DNA from: a virus
Direction: 5' to 3' (one strand)
Virus record (IMG/VR): IMGVR_UViG_3300021351_000075
Span: 1-29,789 of that record
Length of the DNA: 29,789 nt
Position numbers and translations under genes: made by a program. Below, in pieces: positions 1 to 8,392 of the stretch (position 1 is its first letter; each line of letters starts with the position of its first letter). A model generated the notes under the pieces. It was given only the letters and a program-made list of their open reading frames with translations, was not told the origin of the DNA and did not search any database.

Positions 1-573
1 ACCAAATTGGTTGCGGTATTGCTTGATTTTCATTTTGTTCAACTTGGCAAGGTTGTTCTCTTCACGCTTAACTCGTTCTTCCCAAACAGTAGCATCCCAG
101 CGCTCTAAATCCCGCTCTGCTCGCGTTTTCAATCGCACCGAATAATTTTCATCATACAAACGCGCTGCAATCATCGTATCATACCAAGGACCCGCGATTT
201 GCCAGCCTTCTTTTCTGACCATATGGGTATCAAACTTTAAATGGTGCGCGATTTTTAGTTTTTTGGGATCGGCCAACAACCTTTGTACCGTATGCCAAAT
301 GTTTTCTAAAGCCAATTGGGGCTCACCCGTTTTATGCCTAACGGGTACATAAAAATACCTTGGCCCTTGAGAATCCCAACCGCCAAAAGCAAGCCCACAA
401 ATCTCAGCATGTTTGAACCAGTCCAAGCCTGATGTTTCAGTATCAAACACCAACACTGGAGATTGATCCAAAAAGTTAACCATCTGTTCAAACGCTTCTG
501 GTTGCATGATCAACTTTTTGTCTGGTGAGCCCGTATCGTAAGAGCGAAAAGGGCTATACGGCACAACCGGCAT
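1..573 (-). CDS. DNA polymerase I (family A), N-terminal part with 3'-5' exonuclease domain; runs off the window
   Basis: The frame is open from an ATG at 573 to the window edge and gives 191 residues. It has the features of a DnaQ-like proofreading exonuclease: Exo I motif VFDTETSG at residues 42-49 (D44 and E46 would bind metal), an Exo II-like HHLKFD at about 110-115 (D115; the usual Asn is His here), and YDTMIAARLYDE at about 131-142, typical of the region after Exo II in PolA-type enzymes. In this family the exonuclease sits before the polymerase fingers/palm, so the polymerase domain should lie beyond position 1. The start is supported by AAGGGGG about 4 bases upstream. The gene lies 9 bp after the preceding stop, in one transcription unit with primase and helicase, which fits a phage replicative polymerase. 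A stand-alone exonuclease is the alternative. Confidence 0.85.
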   Translation of the reverse strand, partial: MPVVPYSPFRSYDTGSPDKKLIMQPEAFEQMVNFLDQSPVLVFDTETSGLDWFKHAEICGLAFGGWDSQGPRYFYVPVRHKTGEPQLALENIWHTVQRLLADPKKLKIAHHLKFDTHMVRKEGWQIAGPWYDTMIAARLYDENYSVRLKTRAERDLERWDATVWEERVKREENNLAKLNKMKIKQYRNQFG

Positions 574-582
574 TTATCCCCC

Positions 583-2231
<1,649 letters not shown>

Positions 2232-2258
2232 TTTTTGCCTCCCCGGAAAATAAAAACG

Positions 2259-2287
2259 ACAAAATCACAAGGTTTTCACCCTGTCAA
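2259..2287 (-). promoter_or_regulatory. Candidate promoter for the AT-hook gene
   Basis: The 149-bp space between the primase stop and the AT-hook start is AT-rich and holds a perfect -35 box, TTGACA (2282-2287, minus strand), then a 17-nt spacer and a weak -10, TTTTGT (2259-2264, three of six matches to TATAAT). The gene starts 28 bases further on. The -35 plus GGGT just after it recurs in two other intergenic regions. Nothing else is recognised in this gap; no terminator follows the primase. Confidence 0.35.
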
Positions 2288-2380
2288 TAATTTTGTATTC
2301 AAAACGCTGAAAACAGACTCCAATTTTTTTGAGCCAATAAACACAGTCCTTCTGTAAAACTTTTCAAAAACTTCTGGAAT

Positions 2381-3412
2381 TTATAATCGAGCCAACCGGG
2401 ACAAAAACGAGGAATTCTGCGATTGAGATCGATACAACGCATTGTCCCCCACCGAGTGTGCCCCCGGATCCCCCTGAGGCACGAACACAAGCCGCACATC
2501 AAACAAAGCGCTCAGCTTATTTGCAGCTAACAGCATTTCCCTTCGAGTTCCCTCAGGCTCTTTTTCTGTCGGTCCATCCCACATTAGATCGACTGCCTTG
2601 ACTCCTGCATAATAGAGCTTCAAAATCTGCACGATTGAGATCTTCTTGCCAAACGTGCACACCGCGTCCGGCCCCACATGAATTGCGTCAATTGGCCCTT
2701 CGGTAATTACCACCCTTTCATATTGCCGGGCAATATCCAGGTTGAACAGTACCTCTGAAGCCCCTGCCATGTTCGGGACTGGGCCGGGATTGAGCGCTTT
2801 GATAAATCGCTTGTGATCAGAATCCCACATAGCGCGGGCTTGCCAATATACCAATTGATTCTGTTCGTAGACTGGGAAAATGATCCGGTTGGCATACTTG
2901 CCTTGCGCACACCAAAACAAACCAAATTGCATTACATCCTGGTAGGTGATTCCCCTCGAAGCCAAGTAGGGCAATTGCAAGTAGGTGCTCGGTTCGATCG
3001 TCTGCCAACCTTCTGGAGGCAAAATAGGCACTGCAGGTTTGACTGCAGTTCGCACCGATTCGAGGTACTCGATTTCGTAATCGTCATCCTCTGGTTCCCC
3101 AAAGTCTACAGGCGCAAACGACCGACCCAACACCATCTTGACCGCCTGCTCTTTGGTACAGCCTTCTAACAGCTGAATCAAGGCCAGGGTACCGCCAGCC
3201 CCTTTGACCGCTATCCGACGACCATCAAACCCCGTCTTGTACTCCTCGCAATACCAACAATGCCAAGATTTGCGCTCGACGTTCACCCGCAATTTGTCTC
3301 GCCCGCAAAGAGGGCAAGTCATCCTCCATTCACCCCCTTTTCTTCCCGGTTGGGCGCCAAAGCGCTGAATGAACTTCTCGAGGTCAAAACGTTCGATTGC
3401 ATTTCTGATCAT
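2381..3412 (-). CDS. DnaG-like DNA primase
   Basis: The 343-residue protein has an N-terminal zinc-ribbon (C33-x2-C36 ... H51-C52-x2-C55) as in CHC2-type primases. A TOPRIM core follows: VVITEGPIDAIHV at about 234-246 (catalytic Glu in EGPIDA), LMWDGPTE at about 276-283 (acidic motif) and VPQGDPGAHS at about 311-320, like the P-x-G-x-DP motif of DnaG. It would lay RNA primers for lagging-strand synthesis. It is short against cellular DnaG (about 580-650 aa) and lacks an obvious C-terminal helicase-interaction domain, which is common in phage primases. The ATG at 3412 overlaps the stop of the DnaB-like helicase as ATGA, so the two are probably translationally coupled and work together at the fork. 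Confidence 0.88.
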   Translation of the reverse strand: MIRNAIERFDLEKFIQRFGAQPGRKGGEWRMTCPLCGRDKLRVNVERKSWHCWYCEEYKTGFDGRRIAVKGAGGTLALIQLLEGCTKEQAVKMVLGRSFAPVDFGEPEDDDYEIEYLESVRTAVKPAVPILPPEGWQTIEPSTYLQLPYLASRGITYQDVMQFGLFWCAQGKYANRIIFPVYEQNQLVYWQARAMWDSDHKRFIKALNPGPVPNMAGASEVLFNLDIARQYERVVITEGPIDAIHVGPDAVCTFGKKISIVQILKLYYAGVKAVDLMWDGPTEKEPEGTRREMLLAANKLSALFDVRLVFVPQGDPGAHSVGDNALYRSQSQNSSFLSRLARL

Positions 3413-4839
3413 ATCGGAACCCTTTGTTGACGGGGAACATAAATACTTTGGGTTTGAGCCATTGGCTCGACAATCGGCTGGGGAAGGATTTCAGTGCCAC
3501 AAGCCGCCAATGAAGCCATGGTCATCTTGTCAAAATCTGCATGGATTGTGACCAAAAGGTGGGCTTTGTTTGCGCGGTATTCCTCGCAATACAACCGGGC
3601 TTGCTTGCGTTCTTCTTCTTCTCGACTTTGGTTAATCGTGCCCAAGAAATCTGCAACTTTCACCTTGTTCCAACTCCAGCTATAATCCGCCACCTTCATC
3701 ACTGTTTCGGCCACATCATCATCATCCTCTTTGCTTGGCCGCGTCCCTTGGGTCGCCGTCCACACTGCATAACCACGGTTGGCCAACGTTTTCAAATCCT
3801 GGAAAGCAGCCGATTGGTGCTGCTCTTCTGTCCTATGGTATGTCTCCCTCGAGCGCAACAAATCCCCATAGTCCACAATCACCAAAGATGGCTTCCAATT
3901 CCGGGCCCGATGCAATTCTTGCATTTCCCGAGCAATCGTATCGGCTGTGTAATTCCATTCCCTGGTAAACCCACGCACAACCAACCGATCGGCGAACATC
4001 CGGTAATCAAATTGCACCCGCTCTAAAGTCTCTTTGGGGAGATTTCCCGCCATAACATCATAGAATGATTCTTGAGCAAAGAACGTATCGTATCGCGTTT
4101 CAATTAATGGCCTTGAGCCTTCGTACACCAAATGCAGTACGTTTGCTTCTGTCCGTCGAATAGCTTGCGCCCCAAGGTTCAAAAGCAACGTACTCTTTCC
4201 CCGTTTTGCACGCGCACCCCAAACCCCAAGCTCACCGATGCTCAAACCGCCATGGAGCACTTGATCGACTTCCGGGAACCCGGTGGAAAACGAATCCAAC
4301 AATGGATCGGAGGCTAGACGGTCGGCTTGTCGCTGGGCAAACTCTTCAAAGAAGAACGATCGATCCGCGTCGTAAAATTCCAGGTTGTAAACCCGATCCA
4401 TGGCTTGCATCATCACGTCATAAGCTTTATCGGTCTCCCCCTGGTTGTAAAACTCTCGAGAAGTCCGATAGGCTTCGGTGAAAATGTTCCGACGAACAAA
4501 ATCTACCGTTTGATCGCGCAACCATTCCTCAGCCCTCAGATCCGCCTGGGCGATGATTTCAATGGCGTGCACAAAGTATTCTCGGGCCTCCGGTGCCAAT
4601 TGACGCACAAGCTCTTTGACAACCTTCAACGGCGGGATGGCTTCATATTTCTGCTGATAGGCCAACATCTGCGCATACACCCAAGACAAAACCTCGTTTT
4701 CGAAAAACGATGGTTCCAAATGCGGCATGACCGTGGTTGCAAACGCTGCGTTCTCCGCCAGCATGCGGAGCAACGACCGTTGAAACTCTACGCCAAAGGG
4801 AAAGACTGGCGTCGTGACCGGTGCACGCTCAACGGGCAT
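3409..4839 (-). CDS. DnaB-like replicative helicase (RecA-fold ATPase)
   Basis: From the ATG at 4839 the product is 476 residues. An all-helical N-terminal part (1-160) matches the DnaB N-domain layout. The RecA-type core has Walker A ARAKRGKST at about 209-217 (DnaB enzymes also often have Ala at the first position), Walker B SLVIVDYGDLL at about 318-328, and a later GTRPSKEDDDD loop in the position of the DnaB DNA-binding loop. It should be the hexameric 5'-3' helicase that unwinds the fork. The frame is open further upstream to 5031, but that region overlaps the preceding gene. AGGGGCG just before ATG 4839 and an 11-bp overlap with the preceding stop support the shorter start. ATGA coupling to primase downstream. 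Confidence 0.88.
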   Translation of the reverse strand: MPVERAPVTTPVFPFGVEFQRSLLRMLAENAAFATTVMPHLEPSFFENEVLSWVYAQMLAYQQKYEAIPPLKVVKELVRQLAPEAREYFVHAIEIIAQADLRAEEWLRDQTVDFVRRNIFTEAYRTSREFYNQGETDKAYDVMMQAMDRVYNLEFYDADRSFFFEEFAQRQADRLASDPLLDSFSTGFPEVDQVLHGGLSIGELGVWGARAKRGKSTLLLNLGAQAIRRTEANVLHLVYEGSRPLIETRYDTFFAQESFYDVMAGNLPKETLERVQFDYRMFADRLVVRGFTREWNYTADTIAREMQELHRARNWKPSLVIVDYGDLLRSRETYHRTEEQHQSAAFQDLKTLANRGYAVWTATQGTRPSKEDDDDVAETVMKVADYSWSWNKVKVADFLGTINQSREEEERKQARLYCEEYRANKAHLLVTIHADFDKMTMASLAACGTEILPQPIVEPMAQTQSIYVPRQQRVPI

Positions 4840-5413
4840 ACCCACGCCCCTGGCATGCCTCCTGTGTACGCGCACGCAAGCCGACAATATCAAAGCCTGC
4901 ATGTGCTTCGAGTAGCGCTCTGCACTGCTGAGACGCCACACAGCGAATGCAAATGGTTGACCTGGGGTGGTAGCCAAAAGTCTCTTGCTGCATGCGAGCC
5001 ATGCAAAGCGCAAGTTGGCCACGCACCACATAATAATTTTTGGCTTGTTCGGAAGCTGCGCTCAGGTCGCGGTTGGGATCAAAACGAGTTTGGGTGGGGG
5101 TTTGCGATGCACGATAGCGCTTATAAAACGCATAGTCGCGGAATTTGCGAAACTTCTTGATATGCCTTTCGGACATCAAAAAACATTCCTGCAACTTCGG
5201 CGCAAAAATCCAACGCCGCGTTGCGAACAATGAATAAAGCCAATGTCTGGGATTGATTTGCCGAGTCTTGCACCAATCGATCATCTTGTCAAACAATTTT
5301 AAATGTTTTTCCGCAGAAAGAGGAATCCCCTTATGGTAACGTTGTTTTTGCTGATAATGAGCGGTATATTGACGGTAGAAACAAAAGTCCTCAAACAGTT
5401 GCCGACTGTCCAT
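4829..5413 (-). CDS. Unidentified 194-aa protein with a Cys cluster
   Basis: No family recognised. The protein is basic and rich in Tyr, Phe, Arg and Gln, mostly helical by eye. Near the C-terminus (about residues 154-163) it has ICIRCVASQQC, a C-x2-C-x5-C arrangement identical in spacing to the one near the N-terminus of the AT-hook protein (CVDCRVQKDC). That could be a zinc or Fe-S site. It sits just upstream of the DnaB-like helicase with an 11-bp overlap, so an accessory or loader-type replication role is possible but unproven. The ATG at 5413 is preceded by GGGGGCAG about 10 bases away. There is a 50-bp gap to the gene before it. Confidence 0.7.
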   Translation of the reverse strand: MDSRQLFEDFCFYRQYTAHYQQKQRYHKGIPLSAEKHLKLFDKMIDWCKTRQINPRHWLYSLFATRRWIFAPKLQECFLMSERHIKKFRKFRDYAFYKRYRASQTPTQTRFDPNRDLSAASEQAKNYYVVRGQLALCMARMQQETFGYHPRSTICIRCVASQQCRALLEAHAGFDIVGLRARTQEACQGRGYAR

Positions 5414-5463
5414 TTGTGTGCTGCCCCCTGTATAGTCTACCTGCAGTTAGTGTTTAACCCCTA

Positions 5464-5841
5464 CTACAACGGCGGATTCTCCAGCTTCCAAGTTGGATCT
5501 TTCGCCGTCAATAATCCAATGCAGTACCGTATTACACGATCCAGTTCTGCGGTTTCAAGAGTTTCATCCTTCATTTTTGCAACTTCGATCAATTTGCCCA
5601 ACATTGGGTCTCTTTGCCGTTCTACCTCGCCTGATGGAACGGCCCTTCTGTATTGGCGATAGCACGCTATCACCCGCATGAAGTCTTCCACACCTTCCGG
5701 GAAGGGCAAAGCATTCACCAGATCACGACCGTTGAAAATCAGCCACCGTCGACCCGATTCTTCCAGCCAACGCAGAAGGTGTTCTTTGTCTTGAATGGAT
5801 ATTCGATTAATGCGCTCTACCTGTTCACGTTTGGTCAACAC
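5464..5841 (-). CDS. Unidentified 125-aa protein, GTG start
   Basis: I place the start at GTG 5841 because TAAGGAG lies 7 bases before it, and because the longer reading to ATG 5907 would run through an intrinsic terminator (5859-5895). The product is charged and helical, with RWLIFNGRDLVNALPF near residue 30 and RYCIGLLTAKDPTW near the C-terminus; no transmembrane segment and no known motif. It opens the transcription unit that carries the DnaB-like helicase and primase, and expression may depend on read-through of the terminator just before it. Function unknown. Confidence 0.7.
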   Translation of the reverse strand: MLTKREQVERINRISIQDKEHLLRWLEESGRRWLIFNGRDLVNALPFPEGVEDFMRVIACYRQYRRAVPSGEVERQRDPMLGKLIEVAKMKDETLETAELDRVIRYCIGLLTAKDPTWKLENPPL

Positions 5842-5858
5842 GGTTGCTCTCCTTAAAC

Positions 5859-5895
5859 AAAAAACCCCGGTGCCAGGGGTCGGCTTGCACCGGAG
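5859..5895 (-). terminator. Rho-independent terminator between SF2 helicase and the 125-aa gene
   Basis: On the minus strand CTCCGGTGC (5895-5887) pairs with GCACCGGGG (5873-5865): nine base pairs including one G-U, a 13-nt loop, then six T (5864-5859). This is a textbook intrinsic terminator. It lies only 18 bases before the GTG of the next gene, so it ends transcripts from the helicase side and also acts as a possible attenuator for the next gene. Confidence 0.85.
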
Positions 5896-5938
5896 TTTAG
5901 GGGGCAACTAAGCGTTACCAACGTGCATTAGTAGACTG
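5859..5938 (-). ncRNA. Candidate ~80-nt leader RNA / attenuator
   Basis: Transcription from the promoter-like site at 5945-5973 would begin near 5938 and meet the terminator about 80 nt later. In between, GGUAAC (5919-5914) can pair with GUUGCC (5908-5903) around a 5-nt loop, and a CCCUAAA linker follows before the terminator stem. Two stacked hairpins ending in U6 make either a small RNA or an attenuated leader for the 125-aa gene. Purely a sequence-based inference. Confidence 0.35.
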
Positions 5939-5944
5939 ACCCAA

Positions 5945-5973
5945 CCTATAGCAAAGCCTGCAAACCCTGACAA
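5945..5973 (-). promoter_or_regulatory. Candidate promoter upstream of the leader/terminator
   Basis: Minus strand TTGTCA (5973-5968, five of six matches to TTGACA), a 17-nt spacer, then TATAGG (5950-5945, four of six). It lies in the 112-bp space between the SF2 helicase stop and the terminator. The bases after the -35 (GGGTTT) match those after two other TTGACA sites in the window. Confidence 0.4.
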
Positions 5974-6007
5974 CACTTTTTTTACACAATCGACAAACGA
6001 CGTGATT

Positions 6008-7522
6008 TTACACGCCTTTTTCTCGCTTCGCGAGCCATTGGGGGAATACTGCAGGACTGGGCAAAACTTCAACCTGAAAGGTCGGCTCTTTGTAGTACGT
6101 TTGCAACCTTTCCAGGCTATGTTTTTCGAGCTTCTTGTTATGCCGATCTGCGAAATCTACCAACACAGCTTGACGCTTCCCCTCTGCTGCAGTGCAAATC
6201 CGATACATGGCTTGAGTCAAACTTACCTCAGCTTGTTGCCCTCTTGCAAGAACTAATGCATCAGCCACCGGTAAATCTACCCCTTCGCCAAGAATCGTTG
6301 TACCGATAAGGATTTGCACTTGCCCTCGTTCATTGAACGAATCAATCACATCCCCTTGCCTTCCCCGATGGAGATCAGTAGAAATGAATTCCACCCGGTT
6401 CAATTTCTTCCCGAGCTTGACTGGAGGAAGCAAGGCTTCAATCGTGTCTTTGATTAGGTACCCTTGTTTTTTAGTGCAAACCAAAACCAACACCCGGTAA
6501 CCCTTATGGGCCAACACATAGGCAGCATGGGCACAAAGCTGATTGCGATAAGCATGCTCCATGATCCCAAACTTCCCATGGCCCCCGTTGAAGGTTTCCC
6601 ACCGGGGGATACTGTGATCCAAACGAAGCTTTTTGCCTAATACAGGTAAAAAGGCCACATGAACCGGCACCAAATGACCTAGATCAAGTAATTCAGAAGA
6701 AGTCATCTTATATACCGTGTTAGCCAATAGAGCATGCATGGCAAGCTCATCCGACCCAGATCGAAAAAACGTGCCTGTCATACCGTACCGATGAAAAATG
6801 TGGCCACAACAACGCATGATCTTCTTGTACGATACCGATGCCCCATGATGCCATTCATCAACAATCAAACACTCCCTGGAGGCATAGAACGGGCGCTTGA
6901 GCCGCACAGCGGTCGCCGCAGTGCAAACCACTATGTTCTTGCCCAAGGCTATATCACGTCCCGCTGTGCCTTCCAGGTGATACGCGTAGCCTGGACCAAA
7001 GAATGAATTGATCGCCTCGACCGTTTGCCGAACAATCCGATCGGTGGGCGCAAGCCAGATCGTCGGCTGGGTGAGCCGACGGACGATCGCGATGGCTGTC
7101 CTTGTCTTGCCCGATCGTGGAGGCATATCCAACACACCAAACCCGACTTGCACTGCACGATCCACCGCTTCTTGCTGATAATCACGCAAAGGAATCTCCA
7201 CGTCCAAAGCGGGAATATCCGAAGGCTCAGGACGAATGCGTTGATCATCAAACCCATATTCCACCCGGAACTTATCAGCCAATCGAACAGCCCGAGCAAG
7301 CAAACCTGAAGGGAACCATGGAGCCATAAATTTAGGTTTGCGGACCAACCGACACCAACCATCCCAACCCACCTGAGGCAAAGAAGGCTCCACAATATCC
7401 CCATCATTTACATAGCGCTCCATACTCTTTATCGGATACCGCAATTCAGCGTTGAGCACATCCACAAAAAACGGTTCAGCGTTGAGCACATTCGTTCGAT
7501 CGTTGTGTATCTCAAAAATCAT
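6008..7522 (-). CDS. Superfamily 2 DNA/RNA helicase (UvsW/SSL2-like)
   Basis: The 504-residue protein shows the SF2 order: a Q-like PLRDYQQEAV (about 111-120), motif I MPPRSGKT (133-140), motif II VDEWHH (221-226, DExH type), motif III GMTGT (247-251), motif V IGTTILGEGVDLP (406-418) and motif VI QAMYR (437-441). In motif VI the usual second Arg (Q-x3-R-x2-R) is not in place. T4 UvsW is the best-known relative in role: an ATP-dependent helicase for branched DNA and origin R-loops. The N-terminal 100 residues are an accessory domain and contain an in-frame 30-bp duplication. ATG 7522 has GGTGA close by and lies 3 bp after the preceding stop. Confidence 0.88.
   Translation of the reverse strand: MIFEIHNDRTNVLNAEPFFVDVLNAELRYPIKSMERYVNDGDIVEPSLPQVGWDGWCRLVRKPKFMAPWFPSGLLARAVRLADKFRVEYGFDDQRIRPEPSDIPALDVEIPLRDYQQEAVDRAVQVGFGVLDMPPRSGKTRTAIAIVRRLTQPTIWLAPTDRIVRQTVEAINSFFGPGYAYHLEGTAGRDIALGKNIVVCTAATAVRLKRPFYASRECLIVDEWHHGASVSYKKIMRCCGHIFHRYGMTGTFFRSGSDELAMHALLANTVYKMTSSELLDLGHLVPVHVAFLPVLGKKLRLDHSIPRWETFNGGHGKFGIMEHAYRNQLCAHAAYVLAHKGYRVLVLVCTKKQGYLIKDTIEALLPPVKLGKKLNRVEFISTDLHRGRQGDVIDSFNERGQVQILIGTTILGEGVDLPVADALVLARGQQAEVSLTQAMYRICTAAEGKRQAVLVDFADRHNKKLEKHSLERLQTYYKEPTFQVEVLPSPAVFPQWLAKREKGV
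7445..7491 (-). repeat. 17-bp direct repeat inside the SF2 helicase N-terminus
   Basis: TTCAGCGTTGAGCACAT (plus-strand reading) occurs at 7445-7461 and again at 7475-7491, exactly 30 bp apart. In frame it gives the repeated peptide VLNAE at residues 12-16 and 22-26. It looks like a recent small in-frame duplication. Confidence 0.9.
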
Positions 7523-7525
7523 GGC

Positions 7526-7741
7526 TCACCAAACTCGAGTTTCAATCGATTCCACATACCCGTCCAACCCTTCTTTTTCCACGAACCATTCAGGCAAAAT
7601 TACAAAAGAGTAGTCCGCATCGTGATCTTTGATGATCGACTGGGGAATCCAGATCTCATCCCCTTGATCCCCACCAAATCGCAACAAAATAGCTGCCTCT
7701 GATTCGTGCACAAATTCGCATCGAAGTTCATAGAAAAGCAT
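7526..7741 (-). CDS. Small conserved phage protein (71 aa), WIP(Q/K)S type
   Basis: The protein begins MLFYELRCEFVHESEAAILL and has GDEIWIPQSII in the middle. Small phage proteins of unknown function with the pattern 'self-expressed HE-x-AIL...W[IV]P[KQ]S' are common from memory, so I regard it as that type. The frame extends upstream to 7909, but that extension reads through GC-rich palindromic DNA with a peptide rich in Arg/Ala. AAAGGGG 7 bases before ATG 7741 supports the shorter form. First gene after the long structured gap, 3 bp ahead of the SF2 helicase. Confidence 0.7.
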   Translation of the reverse strand: MLFYELRCEFVHESEAAILLRFGGDQGDEIWIPQSIIKDHDADYSFVILPEWFVEKEGLDGYVESIETRVW

Positions 7742-8057
7742 GGAACGACCCCTTTCAAATTGGATGCATTCCCACAAATCAAAAATCGAGGCCGAGCGCA
7801 AGGGTTTTTTCGCGGCACGGCGCGAGCCGGCCCGCGGCGCGTTACGGGTTTCAGTCTGGGAGCTGATCTGCTGGTTTGCTGATTTATTTTTGACTCGAAT
7901 TTTTCGCACAAATTAATTTTTATTTAATTGATTTCGACTGGGGTGAATTTAGCTTGATTGAATTTTTAATAGATCTCTCACCAAAAACGATCTGTTTGCA
8001 TGTTATCTGCTGATCTTTTTTGTTTGTTTTTCGATTGATCTACTTCATGTGGTATAG

Positions 8058-8093
8058 CCCGATTTTCGGGTCCTTCGGACCACTCAAATCGGG
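8058..8093. repeat. Nested stem-loop
   Basis: CCCGATTT (8058-8065) pairs with AAATCGGG (8086-8093). Inside it GGTCC (8069-8073) pairs with GGACC (8077-8081) around TTC. Both stems are perfect. No T-run follows on either strand, so it is not a standard terminator. Confidence 0.8.
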
Positions 8094-8112
8094 AAAGACA
8101 TACGTTCACTTC

Positions 8113-8134
8113 GCGCGGCTGGGAACCGCCGCGC
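8113..8134. repeat. GC-rich stem-loop flanked by GTTCACT direct repeats
   Basis: GCGCGGC (8113-8119) pairs with GCCGCGC (8128-8134) around an 8-nt loop. GTTCACT flanks it on both sides (8104-8110 and 8138-8144), so the stem-loop sits between short direct repeats, as a small inserted palindromic element might. Confidence 0.75.
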
Positions 8135-8176
8135 TCCGTTCACTAGTCTTGCTTTTTTAAACCCTAAACCAAAGTC

Positions 8177-8207
8177 AAAACCGAAAACCAAAACCAAAAC
8201 CAAAACC
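8177..8207. repeat. AAAACC tandem hexamers (GGTTTT on the minus strand)
   Basis: Four exact, contiguous AAAACC units run from 8184 to 8207; a fifth lies at 8177-8182 with one base between. On the minus strand this is (GGTTTT)4, a G-tract array with four GG runs. It could be iteron-like protein-binding DNA or form a two-tetrad G-quadruplex; both are inference. Confidence 0.9.
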
Positions 8208-8286
8208 TTTCAACTTACCAGCTGATATTTCCTTCCCAGTCGGTTTTACTCCTGTCAAAGATCCCCCGCGCGCCGCGGTTTCGAGC

Positions 8287-8311
8287 CCCCGGAGCGGTTT
8301 TTGCTCCGGGG
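8287..8311. repeat. Nine-bp perfect stem-loop
   Basis: CCCCGGAGC (8287-8295), a 7-nt loop GGTTTTT, then GCTCCGGGG (8303-8311). No T-run follows on either strand. It resembles the other GC stems in this gap. Confidence 0.8.
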
Positions 8312-8330
8312 AAGCGAGAAAGCGCTGCGC

Positions 8331-8376
8331 CCCAACGGAGGATGCCCGAAGGGCTCCGACGTTGGGCAAACCCAAC
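8331..8376. promoter_or_regulatory. Alternative hairpins sharing one arm
   Basis: CCCAACG (8331-8337) can pair with CGTTGGG (8360-8366), enclosing GCCC-GAA-GGGC (8344-8354). The same GTTGGG (8361-8366) can pair instead with CCCAAC (8371-8376) around CAAA. The two folds exclude each other, in RNA or single-stranded DNA of either strand. Confidence 0.5.
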
Positions 8377-8392
8377 ATAAACGCAAAAACCT

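Noticed and set aside
4840-5031. 64-residue extension of the DnaB-like helicase
   Set aside because: It overlaps the well-formed 194-aa gene in another frame, and ATG 4839 has its own SD.
7742-7909. N-terminal extension of the 71-aa protein to 127 aa
   Set aside because: The extension lies in GC-rich palindromic sequence, and a good SD sits before the internal ATG at 7741.
8113-8160. Plus-strand terminator (GC stem then CTTTTTT)
   Set aside because: The T-run begins more than 15 bases after the stem, too far for an intrinsic terminator, and no plus-strand gene precedes it.
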